DNA from: an uncultured Victivallales bacterium
GTDB taxonomy: Bacteria > Verrucomicrobiota > Lentisphaeria > Oligosphaerales > JAFGRS01
Assembly: GCA_903837355.1 (NCBI GenBank)
Contig: CAILUI010000249.1
Location: 1-64,000 of the forward strand
Length of the DNA: 64,000 nt
Direction: 5' to 3'
Made by a program: the position numbers and the translations under genes. The notes beneath the pieces are model-generated. The model saw only the letters and a list, made by a program, of their open reading frames with translations. It was not told the origin of the DNA and ran no database searches. Positions 18,013-26,888 of this stretch are shown one piece after another; the stretch's first letter is position 1; each line of letters opens with the position of its first letter.

Positions 18013-18810
18013 ATGAGTATCCACCCAACCGCAGTGATCGAGGCTGGCGCCGAGTTGGGCACCGCCGTGGAGATCGGTCCGTACACGGTTGTCGAGGCAA
18101 ACGTGCGTCTTGGGGACCAGTGTGTTGTCGGTCCGCACGTCCACCTCAGCGGGCACACGACCATCGGCGCGGGCACGCGGATCCACGCTGGGGCGGTGAT
18201 CGGGGATCGGCCCCAGGATCTGCACTACGCCGGGGCGGTCACCTATACGGACATCGGCAAGGGCTGCGTCATCCGCGAGTACGTCACGGTGCATCGGGGC
18301 ACCGTCGAGGGTAGTCGCACGGTCGTCGGCGATCAGGTCATGCTGATGGCCTTTGCTCACCTCGGCCACAACTGTCACATCGGCGACCACGTGGTGATCG
18401 CCAATGGGACGCTGCTGGCCGGCCACGTCGAGGTCGGGCCACGCGCCTTCATCAGCGGCGGGGTGATGATCCACCAGTTCGTGCGTGTGGGTCGCGTTGC
18501 GATGATCGGTGGTGGCAACGGTATCGGCCAGGATATTCCGCCCTTTTGTATGCTGCAGTGGGAGCAGATCCAAGGGCCGAATGCGGTCGGTCTGCGGCGT
18601 TCGGGCCTGGATGAGAAGGCGCGCTCCGCCGTGCGCAACGCCATCAAGATCTACTTCTTCACGGGCCTGAACCGGGTTAACGCCATCGAGGAGATCCGGC
18701 GCTCCACGACCCCCTGCCCCGAGGTGGATGAGTTCATTGCCTTCGTTGAGACCACCAAGCGCGGCATTTCCCCCGGTCACATGACCAAGCCCCGCAAAGC
18801 GGATGAGTGA
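18013..18810 (+). CDS. lpxA: acyl-[ACP]--UDP-N-acetylglucosamine O-acyltransferase
   Basis: First enzyme of lipid A synthesis; adds a hydroxyacyl chain from ACP to UDP-GlcNAc. The 265 residues form the left-handed beta-helix of hexapeptide repeats (IHPTAVIEAGAELG onward). They carry the family marks RPQDLHYAG, EYVTVHRGT, AFAHLGHNCHIGDHV (the catalytic His is the second one, about residue 119) and GGVMIHQFVRVG. The C-terminal helical part is also normal. Start ATG 18013 has GGGAG upstream. The gene shows that the organism makes lipopolysaccharide-type lipid A. It stands alone, not with lpxB, lpxD or fabZ, and converges on the GH116 gene 18 bp away. Confidence 0.95.
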   Translation: MSIHPTAVIEAGAELGTAVEIGPYTVVEANVRLGDQCVVGPHVHLSGHTTIGAGTRIHAGAVIGDRPQDLHYAGAVTYTDIGKGCVIREYVTVHRGTVEGSRTVVGDQVMLMAFAHLGHNCHIGDHVVIANGTLLAGHVEVGPRAFISGGVMIHQFVRVGRVAMIGGGNGIGQDIPPFCMLQWEQIQGPNAVGLRRSGLDEKARSAVRNAIKIYFFTGLNRVNAIEEIRRSTTPCPEVDEFIAFVETTKRGISPGHMTKPRKADE

Positions 18811-18828
18811 TGGCCGTTCGCGGTCGCC

Positions 18829-21354
18829 TCAGCGGATCGGGGTGAACCTCTTGGTCTGTCCGGCGCGGAGGGTGACTGGCGTGCGCCAGGTGACAGTGGC
18901 GGTGCCCAGGGCGAAGCGCCGCAGGGTCAGTTCGCCGTGCAGCACGGTCAGGCTGACGCGCTGGTGGCCGGCCCGCCCGCTGACCCGACACGTGCCCCAG
19001 GCGTAACCGTTGGACCAGAACCAGCGTCCAGCCTGCGGGGCCAGGCTCATGGCGGCATTGACGGCATCGAAGGCGAAGCCGGTCAGGGCCAGAGTGGCCG
19101 ACCAGGCGGCCATGGCGCGCGCGTAGTGGTGGCCGCACTCGGCTTCGTCAAAGGGGTTGCGGCGCGCCCCGTCGTAGCGGGCGCGGATAGCAGCGATGGC
19201 GCGCAGGCCGTCGGCGCGCCGGCCTTCGTAGAGCATATGTATCGCCGCGCAGTACTCGAAGCCGGTCATCACCTCGCTGAAGTAGGGGAAGGGCGAGGAC
19301 GGGCGACCGCCGCGCGGGTAGCTGGCCATCAGCAGGGCGCTTTCGTCGTTCAGAGCATACGTGCGCATGTGGTTGAAGTGGCCGTGCAGGGTCTTGAAAT
19401 TGTAGCGCATGATGGACGCCAGGGTGGTGCGGACCTTGGCTGGGGCGGCGAGGTAGCCGAGGCCGCAGACGTGGGCCATGTACTGGCCGACGAGCTGGTC
19501 CACCAAGCAGCCCGGACCCAACTGCAGGTCCGGATCGCGGAGGTCAAGGGCCCCCATGTTGAGGCGAGTCTGCGGCAGGATGGACGCGGCGGACGCCGGC
19601 GGCCTGACTTGGTGCTCGTAGTACTCGCCGTTGAACAGGTGCTGATCGAGCCAGCGACTGCCTTGGTCGAAGCGGCAGCGGCAGGTCTGGGCGAACTCGG
19701 TCTCGCCGAGGGCGCGGGCCATATCCTCCGCCGCCCGCAGCGCGCCGAGGTACCAGAACTGCATCTGCGGATTGGGACCGAAGTACTCGACGTCCATAGT
19801 GTTGTGCTGGCACCCTTCCATGACGCCATCCTGATCGGCGTCCCAGCCGCCGGGTAGCCAGCAGAACTCGAGGGCTTTGCGGACGCGGGGCCAGAGCTGC
19901 CGCAGCCAGTCGCTGTCACCCGAGAGCCGCCATTCGCGCTGCATCTTCAGCAGGCAACCCATCTGCCCGTCCGCCGCCGCTTTGCCGTCACCGCACTCAC
20001 GCGCCAAGGGCAACTGCACGCGGAAGCTCATGCAGCCGGTCTCGGGGTGGGTTGAGTGGAGGAACTCGACGTTGCGCATGCGGCGGGCCAGGTCACCGAA
20101 GAGGAATGGGGTGGTGGTCTCGTAGTTCCAGACGTGCGTGCAACTGCCGTGGCAACAGCCGCCGCCGTCGGAGCAGCCTTCCCAGCCGTAGAGATTCCCG
20201 TCAGGGGTACGGAAACAGGTTTCGGTGCGCAGGGTGCTGAGGTTGCAGAGGGCCGCTTCCTTGACCACGGGTGGCAGGTCGGAGGAGCAGAAGGCGCTGA
20301 CGAAGGACAAGGTGCGGGCTTCCAGTTCCGGCAGTGCGGCCAAGCTGCGCACGGCGACGTCCCAGGCGTCCGCATACTGCTCGGTGTAGTAGTTTCCGAT
20401 GCGGTCGGCCGGCGCCGGTCGCGTCTTGCCGCAACCGCAGTCCTGCGAGTCCGGCGCCCAGTTGTAGCGGTTGGGGAAATGCCAGGTGATGGCGAAAGTC
20501 AGAGCGGCACTGGCACCGGGCTCGAGGCGGACGCTGGCGGCGAGCGAGCCGAAAGCCGAAGGGGCGGCGGCAGTTTGGGCTGCATCATCGAGCCTGCCGT
20601 CGGCGCAGAGGTCGTCCCAGAGGTGCAACAGCGGCCGGCGCCAGCTCTCGTCGGGCCAGCGCGTCTTGAAGGAGACGTCGGCCGCGGTGGTGACCAGAGC
20701 CATGGAGCCCGTCTCGCGGGCCAGCGGACCGGCCTCTTCGCAGGTCATGAAGAGGCCCTGCACGGCAGCCGTTTGCCGGAAGGCGTTGCGGCGCCGCTCG
20801 GCCCCGGTCTGGTTGGCGAGGGACGCGCAGACGGTGGCCGCAACCGCCTGGCGGGTGGGATTGGTCAGGACGTAGCGCAGCACCGCGATGGGGATGCCGC
20901 TGGCGTCGGCATCCGCCGGCAGTAGCGGGTTGAAGGCCTCCAGGCGCACCCGTAGGGGAACCTCCTTGTCCCACAGGCAGACCTGAGCCAGCGGATAGGC
21001 GGCGTGGAAACTGCAGCCGCGGAAGCGCGGCACACCGTGGAAACCGGCGCTGGCCCCGTGGGCGCCCTCGTAGGGTGGCTCCAACACGCCTTCGAGGGCG
21101 CGCGCGACCGGCACCCCACCTTCGGGCCGGCAGTAGAGCGCGAACAGGGCTGCGGCGCCGTAGTCGCGCAGGCCGGAGTTCTCGGCGGCGCTGCCTTTGG
21201 CCGGCCGGTTGTGGATTTCCCAGTCCCGCAGGTTGCCACGTCCGCCCAGCGCGATCGTACCGGTACCGATGCCGCCGAGGGGCATGGCGATGCAGCGCAG
21301 GTGTTGGGCGGTGTAGGCTGTCAGTACGGGCCAGCGCGGATTCGTACGGGCCAT
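18829..21354 (-). CDS. GH116 family glycosidase (glucosylceramidase/beta-glucosidase type)
   Basis: Protein of 841 residues without a signal peptide. It matches GH116, the family of human GBA2 and archaeal beta-glucosidases and xylosidases. The N-terminal domain (AMPLGGIGTGTIALGGRGNL, RDWEIHNRP) is followed by the (alpha/alpha)6 barrel with CTHVWNYE, which ends in the family's catalytic Glu. DGVMEGCQHNTMDVEYFGPN holds the Asp acid/base region. ATG 21354 gives MARTNPRWP with GGGAGG eight bases upstream. A further in-frame start 27 bases earlier lacks this. Family and fold are secure; the actual glycoside cut is unknown. Confidence 0.85.
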   Translation of the reverse strand: MARTNPRWPVLTAYTAQHLRCIAMPLGGIGTGTIALGGRGNLRDWEIHNRPAKGSAAENSGLRDYGAAALFALYCRPEGGVPVARALEGVLEPPYEGAHGASAGFHGVPRFRGCSFHAAYPLAQVCLWDKEVPLRVRLEAFNPLLPADADASGIPIAVLRYVLTNPTRQAVAATVCASLANQTGAERRRNAFRQTAAVQGLFMTCEEAGPLARETGSMALVTTAADVSFKTRWPDESWRRPLLHLWDDLCADGRLDDAAQTAAAPSAFGSLAASVRLEPGASAALTFAITWHFPNRYNWAPDSQDCGCGKTRPAPADRIGNYYTEQYADAWDVAVRSLAALPELEARTLSFVSAFCSSDLPPVVKEAALCNLSTLRTETCFRTPDGNLYGWEGCSDGGGCCHGSCTHVWNYETTTPFLFGDLARRMRNVEFLHSTHPETGCMSFRVQLPLARECGDGKAAADGQMGCLLKMQREWRLSGDSDWLRQLWPRVRKALEFCWLPGGWDADQDGVMEGCQHNTMDVEYFGPNPQMQFWYLGALRAAEDMARALGETEFAQTCRCRFDQGSRWLDQHLFNGEYYEHQVRPPASAASILPQTRLNMGALDLRDPDLQLGPGCLVDQLVGQYMAHVCGLGYLAAPAKVRTTLASIMRYNFKTLHGHFNHMRTYALNDESALLMASYPRGGRPSSPFPYFSEVMTGFEYCAAIHMLYEGRRADGLRAIAAIRARYDGARRNPFDEAECGHHYARAMAAWSATLALTGFAFDAVNAAMSLAPQAGRWFWSNGYAWGTCRVSGRAGHQRVSLTVLHGELTLRRFALGTATVTWRTPVTLRAGQTKRFTPIR

Positions 21355-21387
21355 GGTCAGGACCTCCCGCAGGTTGACCAAACCGCT

Positions 21388-21429
21388 GGAAACACAAAGG
21401 CCGATCCGGGGGTTTCCCGGACCGGCCTT
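21388..21429 (-). terminator. Rho-independent terminator of rpmA
   Basis: A 14-bp stem with one mismatch (21397-21410 against 21416-21429) and a 5-base loop. It is followed on the minus strand by TGTGTTTCC. It lies 26 bp past the rpmA stop and just before the GH116 start, insulating the two genes. Confidence 0.7.
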
Positions 21430-21454
21430 GAACGAGCTGGACCGCAGGGCGCCG

Positions 21455-21709
21455 TCAGGCCTCGACCGGGGTCACATGCACTTTGCGGCTGCACCCTGTC
21501 GCATAGGAGACCACGCCAGCCTTGGTGGCGAAGAGAGTGAAATCACGCCCGCAGCCGACGTTACGGCCGGGGCGGAAGACGGTCCCGCACTGCCGCACCA
21601 AGATGCTGCCGGCCGTAACGACCTGGCTGCCGTACACCTTCACGCCGCGGAATTTCGGGTTACTGTCGCGCCCGTTACGGCTTGAGGCCTGACCCTTTTT
21701 ATGCGCCAT
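21455..21709 (-). CDS. rpmA: 50S ribosomal protein L27
   Basis: L27 sits near the peptidyl-transferase centre. The 84 residues are typical: [19 protein letters not shown], then [19 protein letters not shown] and [20 protein letters not shown]. The protein starts directly with AHKKG, so there is no cleavable N-terminal extension of the Firmicutes type. ATG 21709 has CGGAG upstream; in-frame codons further up are not used. The gene is unlinked from rplU, its usual partner, which lies 5 kb away on the other strand. The GreA-like gene lies upstream on the same strand. Confidence 0.97.
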   Translation of the reverse strand: MAHKKGQASSRNGRDSNPKFRGVKVYGSQVVTAGSILVRQCGTVFRPGRNVGCGRDFTLFATKAGVVSYATGCSRKVHVTPVEA

Positions 21710-21892
21710 GACTCGATCTCCGTCATTCGACTCTATCGCCAGTGGTTTGACACGGACACACGCTACACTCAGGGCGACCACGCGCCATTAGAGTGTGTAC
21801 TTTAGCGCCGCAACCGACGAGGTCAACCCGCAGGGCTGTTTCGCGTTCCGCCCGTCGAGCCGGCTGCTCAGGAGGCTCCGCCCGTTGCCGGA

Positions 21893-24013
21893 TCAGGCCT
21901 CCGCCTCACGGTCGCGCACCCAGTCCAGGAGTTCAGGGCTCAACGGGATCACGGCATCCAGGCGGACGGTGTCGCCGGCGGGCAGCTCGATCGTATCGCC
22001 GACCTGCGTGGTCAGGAGGGCGCGACCGAAGGGGGTATCGTAGGAGACGAGGCGCCGCTCTGGGATGCTGTCCCAGAGGCCGAGGACGTGGAACTGCTCC
22101 GTATGCTCATCGGCGTAGCGCAGCGTGACGGTACAGCCGGGGATGACGGTGCTGGTCACGACCACGTCGCGGAAATCGGTGGCTCTGACCTCGTGCAGGT
22201 CGTCTTCCAGTTCGCCGCGGCGGGCGGAGAGATAGGCTTGCCGCTCCTTGGCGGACTTGAACTCGGCATTCTCGCGCAGGTCGCCGTAGCTGCGGGCATG
22301 GGCGATGGCGCGCGAGTTGGCCGGAATCTCGCTGTTGATGATCTGCTCGAGTTCGCGACGGCGGCGTTCGAAGCTGCGCACCGAGGTGATCTTGCCGACC
22401 GCTTTGCGGGTGGGTTGCTGGCGGCGATCCTCGACCAGGCTTTTCGCTTCCGGGAAGACCCGCACGATCTTGACAAGCAGGCTCTGGCGCTCGCCGGAGT
22501 CGAGCAACTGCGCGTGGCGCGCGGCCCGCACCAGGCTCATGATGGCATCGGCGTCACCATCGCGCATGATCAGCCTCTGGAAGTTCTGATCATCCATGAG
22601 CAGCTTGTGCAGATCCTTGCGGGCCTTGATGAAGGAACCGCGCACCGGGCGCTGCAGGGTCTTGAAGAGCAGGGGCGGATTGGCGAGCAGGCGGCGCGCG
22701 TCGCCACCATTCCGGTAGACCCAGAGCAGCACATCGGCATTGATGGCACCGCGCCCGATTTCCTGGATGACGGTGGCGAGTAGCATCTGCGGGTCGCCGG
22801 AGTGCTTGGCGACCACGCCTTCGGAATGACTCCAGAGGCGCAGCGGCAATGCCATGGTGGCCTGGGCGAGGTAAGCGGCGCCGCGCGCCGTGGCCGTGGC
22901 CTCGAACCATGGGGTCATGAGCCGCCCGGGGAGCTTGTCGGTTTGCTCAATGAAGACCGTGGCGTCGTTCCAACTGACGGCTCGCGAGGCGAGGTCGGTC
23001 AGGACCGTGGCCAGCCAGGAGCCGGTCCCGAAGGCGTCCTGGAGGCGGGAGACGGCTTCGACGAAATCGCTGGCGGCGGTGGGGCGTTCGGCGCCAGCGC
23101 GCAGGATGGTGGCGACGTTGGCGACATCGGCACGGCTGTCTTGCAGGGCCTCATCCGCCGCCAGCAGACCCACCATTTCGGTGATGCCGCGGGCCTGGTC
23201 CCAGGTGCGGGTGATCGTCGCGACCACTGGCCCCGCGGCCTCCGCAGGGCGCCGCACCTCGGCGATGCGCAGGAGCGCGGCGACCTCATCGGCGTTCAGG
23301 ATCGCCGGCACCAGGACCGCTTTCAGGACGTCGTCGGACAGCGGCGCCGCAGTCACCAGCTCCGCGCGTGCACGCTCGCCGAACTGGTCGACAACGAGCT
23401 TCTCCTTGGCACCCTTCTCGCCCTTTGCCAGGTAGAAGAGCCAGGAGGCGGGCCGGATGAGGACGGTCTGCCCCAGCACGACGTCGAGTGCCAGGCTGAC
23501 GTGACGCTGGAAGCGGATGCGGACCTCGTTGGACAGTCCATCCACCGCCTCGATGGAGCCCAAACCGTGGGCGGGATGGAAGCACAACGCCCCGGGTTTT
23601 ACCAGGTTGAACACGGCCCAGCGGGCGGCGACCATCTGGGTGGGAACGTCACCGTTGCGGACCCCCAGTGCGTCCAGGAGGCCGGTCGGGTCGAGGTAGT
23701 CTGAGCGGGTCTGCCGAACCATTCCGGCCAGGAGGTCACGAAAAGCCGGGGTGTCAAAACCGATACCGCAGACCGTCAGTAGAAACTCGGCTCCAGCACG
23801 CAGGTTACCGCGGTCGACCCCCTCGATGGCCAGTTCAAGGCCTTCACGCCAACGACTGGCGACGTCCGGTGGCCATGCGCTCAACGGTTCCCGTGGCGCT
23901 GCCGCCAGGAGGCTGAGCAGCCGCGGGAAGGCATCTGACTTACCCTCGGCAAGACTCACAAAAAGGTCATCGAGCAAGGCCGGGTCGCGCCAGTTGGTGG
24001 GGTCGGTGTTCAT
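21893..24013 (-). CDS. GreA-like transcription elongation factor with long N-terminal extension
   Basis: Protein of 706 residues. The last 165 are GreA: a coiled coil (FERRRRELEQIINSEIP, YGDLRENAEFKSAKERQAYL, carrying the acidic tip GDLRENAE) and the FKBP-like C-terminal domain (TVTLRYADEHTEQFHVLG, SYDTPFGRALL). GreA rescues backtracked RNA polymerase by stimulating transcript cleavage. The first 540 residues are an alpha-helical extension of unknown role, with segments such as FHPAHGLGSIEAVDGLSNEV that look like a small beta domain. Chlamydial GreA proteins have the same unusual size and layout, which supports a PVC affiliation. The extension and the GreA part are one uninterrupted frame. 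Confidence 0.85.
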   Translation of the reverse strand: MNTDPTNWRDPALLDDLFVSLAEGKSDAFPRLLSLLAAAPREPLSAWPPDVASRWREGLELAIEGVDRGNLRAGAEFLLTVCGIGFDTPAFRDLLAGMVRQTRSDYLDPTGLLDALGVRNGDVPTQMVAARWAVFNLVKPGALCFHPAHGLGSIEAVDGLSNEVRIRFQRHVSLALDVVLGQTVLIRPASWLFYLAKGEKGAKEKLVVDQFGERARAELVTAAPLSDDVLKAVLVPAILNADEVAALLRIAEVRRPAEAAGPVVATITRTWDQARGITEMVGLLAADEALQDSRADVANVATILRAGAERPTAASDFVEAVSRLQDAFGTGSWLATVLTDLASRAVSWNDATVFIEQTDKLPGRLMTPWFEATATARGAAYLAQATMALPLRLWSHSEGVVAKHSGDPQMLLATVIQEIGRGAINADVLLWVYRNGGDARRLLANPPLLFKTLQRPVRGSFIKARKDLHKLLMDDQNFQRLIMRDGDADAIMSLVRAARHAQLLDSGERQSLLVKIVRVFPEAKSLVEDRRQQPTRKAVGKITSVRSFERRRRELEQIINSEIPANSRAIAHARSYGDLRENAEFKSAKERQAYLSARRGELEDDLHEVRATDFRDVVVTSTVIPGCTVTLRYADEHTEQFHVLGLWDSIPERRLVSYDTPFGRALLTTQVGDTIELPAGDTVRLDAVIPLSPELLDWVRDREAEA

Positions 24014-24057
24014 GGTGTGTCGTGGGCGTCCTTTTCCAGAGTGAGCGCGCCGGGGCC

Positions 24058-24633
24058 TCAGAACAAGCCTGGGCTGGGGTTGAGTCTCCGGTACTGGCCG
24101 GGGATGGAGTCGACGATGGCCTGCGCTTCGGTCTGACCGATCGGGCCGTCGATCAGCACGGATTGGGTATCGGTGGGGCGTGGCAGGGTCATGGTGTACC
24201 AGAAGAAACCATCGAGCATGACGGCCACCCGGTCACCCGGCGCTTCCTGACACGCCTGCAGCCAGAGCATGGCGCCCTGGCGATCCAGGCGCAGGCGCAG
24301 GGCCGGGCGCTGTGGGTCGCCGCCGCTCTCAAGCTTACCTTCCATCATCTGCCGGTTGGAGAGGATGGGGGCGCGCCGGATGCAGACCCGCTGCGTGCCA
24401 CCGGCGTCGACGACCATCTGCGTCCGCCCGCTGACGTCGTTACCGGGTTCCGCGAAAGGGTGCAGCGAGATGGCGTGGGCGCCCGCTTCCTTCCGGTGTA
24501 TCAGGCGGTCCACCCAGGCGCAACCCGTCGCCAGCGCCATGACCAGGCCGGCGGCCAGGAACTGGACTGCCAGGCGCCGTAACGGCACACGGCTGTGGGG
24601 GGTGTCCGGATGAACGCATCGACACATCATCAT
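24058..24633 (-). CDS. lipoprotein with SecD P1-like segment, unknown function
   Basis: Predicted lipoprotein of 191 residues. The hydrophobic segment AAGLVMALATGC ends in a lipobox (A35-T-G-C38). The C-terminal half resembles the periplasmic P1 head of SecD. LRLRLDRQGAMLWLQACQEA and GDRVAVMLDGF, and later VLIDGPIGQTEAQAIVDSI, line up with LEFKDRGARQFARI, GKRLAIVMDNK and ITGSFSFDEAKRLSGVI of the SecDF protein of this window. The start is placed at the first of three ATGs, 5 bases behind AGAAGG. It begins about 10 bp after the NtrC-type regulator stop, so the two are probably one operon. Function is unknown; a role linked to export is only a suggestion. Confidence 0.6.
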   Translation of the reverse strand: MMMCRCVHPDTPHSRVPLRRLAVQFLAAGLVMALATGCAWVDRLIHRKEAGAHAISLHPFAEPGNDVSGRTQMVVDAGGTQRVCIRRAPILSNRQMMEGKLESGGDPQRPALRLRLDRQGAMLWLQACQEAPGDRVAVMLDGFFWYTMTLPRPTDTQSVLIDGPIGQTEAQAIVDSIPGQYRRLNPSPGLF

Positions 24634-24642
24634 GGCCTTCTT

Positions 24643-26049
24643 CTAGCGGCTTCGCTCGGGAACCGCGTAGTCGTCTCCGTACTTGCGATAGAACGTCGCG
24701 AGGCTGATTCCCAGCGCGCGGGCGGTGGCCTCCTTGTCACCATGGTGCTGCTCGAGTACCTGGCGGATATAGGCCCTTTCCTTGTCGCGCAGGAACGCCT
24801 TCAGGGTCACCCCGGTGGAGTGCATCTCCGGGTCTGCTTCGACCGCTTCGGCCGCGGGCTCGACGACCAGCCCCCGCAGCTTCGCGGGCAGGGAGTCCAA
24901 GGTGACGAGCTCGCCCTCGCAGAGCGCCGCGGCGCGACTGATGATATTCTCCAGTTCACGCACGTTTCCTGGCCAGGGGTAGCGCTCCAGGGCCGCCGCC
25001 GCCTCAGGCTGGAGGATCAGGCGCCGGCCGTGGGCCGCTTCCAGGCAGGCCAGGAAGTGGTTGACCAGCAAGGGTACGTCGGACAGCCGATCGCGCAACG
25101 GTGGCAGGTCTAAAGGGATCACGCTAAGGCGGTAAAAGAGGTCCTCGCGGAAACGGCCCTGGCTGATGAGCGTTTCCAGGTTCTCGTTGGTGGCCGCCAG
25201 GATGCGGACGTTCACCGCGATGTTATGGGTTCCCCCGACCGGGCGGATCTCCTGCTCCTGCAACACCCTGAGCAGGGTCAGTTGCATCGCCGGCGGGATG
25301 GAGCCGATCTCGTCGAGAAAGAGGGTTCCGCCATCGGCGGTCTGGAACAGGCCTTCCTTGTCGCGGGTGGCCCCCGTGAAGGCGCCCCGGACGTGCCCAA
25401 AGAGCTCGGATTCCAGGAGCGCGTCCGGGAGTGTCGCGCAGTTGATGGCCACAAACGGGCGGGTGCTGCGGCGGCTACACACGTGGATGGCGCGCGCCAC
25501 CAACTCTTTACCCGTGCCACTCTCACCCAGGATCAGCACCGTACTGTCGGTGGGGGCGATCTTGCGGATCATCCGATAGACCGCCTGCATGGCCGGATGG
25601 TCGCCTACCAGGGTGTCGAAGTAGACCTCAGCGGGCGAGACAATCGTCTCCTTGAGCGACTCGTTCTCGGCCAGGGCGGTCTCATAGGACAGGGCGCGTT
25701 CGACGGTGACCAGCAACTCGTCAACCTTGAAGGGCTTACAGACGTAGTCGAAGGCCCCCTTGCGCATCGCTTCGACGGCGGTCTCCACGGCGGCATACGC
25801 CGTCATCATGATCACCGCCAGATGAGCCTGCTCCTGACGCGCTTGCTCAAGGAGGGCCAGGCCGTCCATCCCCCCCATCCGGATGTCCGAGATCAGCAGG
25901 TCGAAAGGCTCGTTGCGGAGGAGCTCGATGGCCTCCTCACCACTGCCGGCCGTCTTGACCCGGTAGCCTTGCCGGCGCAGGATGCCCTTAAGCACCTCGA
26001 CGATGCTAACCTCGTCATCCACCACCAGGATCTTGGCTTTGCCAGACAT
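24643..26049 (-). CDS. NtrC-family sigma-54-dependent response regulator
   Basis: Three-domain regulator of 468 residues. The receiver domain (1-120) has the acidic pair DD at 11-12, the phosphoacceptor Asp55 in ISDIRM and Lys in CKPF. The AAA+ domain (about 145-380) shows Walker A GESGTGKE, the sigma-54 contact loop GAFTGA, Walker B GGTLFLDEIG and the arginine-finger region. The C-terminal Fis-type helix-turn-helix is DKEATARALGISLATFYRKY. Phosphorylation by a sensor kinase would let it open sigma-54 promoters. No kinase gene is next to it. It is transcribed divergently from yajC, with the lipoprotein gene following. Confidence 0.93.
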   Translation of the reverse strand: MSGKAKILVVDDEVSIVEVLKGILRRQGYRVKTAGSGEEAIELLRNEPFDLLISDIRMGGMDGLALLEQARQEQAHLAVIMMTAYAAVETAVEAMRKGAFDYVCKPFKVDELLVTVERALSYETALAENESLKETIVSPAEVYFDTLVGDHPAMQAVYRMIRKIAPTDSTVLILGESGTGKELVARAIHVCSRRSTRPFVAINCATLPDALLESELFGHVRGAFTGATRDKEGLFQTADGGTLFLDEIGSIPPAMQLTLLRVLQEQEIRPVGGTHNIAVNVRILAATNENLETLISQGRFREDLFYRLSVIPLDLPPLRDRLSDVPLLVNHFLACLEAAHGRRLILQPEAAAALERYPWPGNVRELENIISRAAALCEGELVTLDSLPAKLRGLVVEPAAEAVEADPEMHSTGVTLKAFLRDKERAYIRQVLEQHHGDKEATARALGISLATFYRKYGDDYAVPERSR

Positions 26050-26196
26050 GCGTTATCAAAGCACTCCACGCGCGACGGCCGTCTGGCTGCCGGACCAACT
26101 CGACGACACGTCCTGCTACCGTGGCTCCCGCACCCCCAGGCCAGCATCATTCCGGCAGGCATGAACCGGCCTTGGGAGCAGGGCAGCAAACAGTGG

Positions 26197-26226
26197 GTAA
26201 TATGGCTTGGTCGGGGTCTTTGTCAA
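26197..26226 (-). promoter_or_regulatory. putative sigma-70 promoter of the regulator-lipoprotein unit
   Basis: On the minus strand a perfect TTGACA (26221-26226) is followed after 18 bp by TATTAC (26197-26202), about 150 bp ahead of the regulator start. The 319-bp gap between the regulator and yajC (26050-26368) holds nothing else I can identify; the yajC promoter must lie in it. No clear sigma-54 site was seen. Confidence 0.4.
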
Positions 26227-26368
26227 ATCTGAGAAAAACCGTGGGCGACAAGTCCCCCGGTTGGCATCAGGCAGGGAGGCATGTACATTGTCAAGCCGTG
26301 CCTGCTCTACGCAGGCGGTATGGTGCCGCGACGAACGCTGGCAGGCATAGTTTGGAGACCGCGTTACG

Positions 26369-26749
26369 ATGTACATTTCGACCTTGCTTCTGCCGGTGCT
26401 GGCGGTGGCGGCACAGCCGCCAGGTGGCGGTGGCGCGTTGGCGGCCCTCTATCCGATGGGCACGATGTTCCTGCTGCTGGCCATCATGTACTTCCTCATC
26501 CTGCGTCCGCAGCAGGTGAAGGCCAAGGAGCACCGGGAAATGGTCAGCCGCGTCAAGGTTGGCGATAAGGTCATCACGACCGCCGGCATCTACGGCGAGA
26601 TCGCCGGCGTCGCCGAGACGAGCATGATGTTACGGATCGCGCCGAACGTCGAGATTAAGGTGGTGAGTTCCGCGGTGAGCACGGTCCTGACTGCCGAGGG
26701 TGACGATGCGTCGACCCGGACGGCTGCCAAGCCCGCCAAGAAGAGGTGA
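26369..26749 (+). CDS. yajC: preprotein translocase subunit YajC
   Basis: Single-pass inner-membrane protein that associates with SecDF. The 126 residues show the family layout. A membrane segment (GTMFLLLAIMYFLILRPQQ) ends in the hallmark LRPQQ. Then comes the cytoplasmic domain with HREMVSRVKVGDKVITTAGIYGEI and VEIKVVSSAVSTVL. The C-terminal tail is short and basic (TAAKPAKKR). ATG 26369 has TTTGGAG about 13 bp upstream. secDF follows after 139 bp, the usual yajC-secD-secF order. Confidence 0.95.
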   Translation: MYISTLLLPVLAVAAQPPGGGGALAALYPMGTMFLLLAIMYFLILRPQQVKAKEHREMVSRVKVGDKVITTAGIYGEIAGVAETSMMLRIAPNVEIKVVSSAVSTVLTAEGDDASTRTAAKPAKKR

Positions 26750-26888
26750 TCTGGCGCGCACGCCGGCGGCGCCGGCCGACCGACAGCGCCGGGACCAGGT
26801 TCGGACCTGGCGTCTCCTGCGGGTTGCGATGGGGTGAGTAACGTGCCGTGAGGCAGGTGTTTGCGTGAGTTGAGGGAAAGCAGCATTC

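Noticed and set aside
26050-26368. Sigma-54 promoter in the regulator-yajC gap
   Set aside because: A TGGCA appears, but no GC element at the required distance, so only the sigma-70 candidate was kept.
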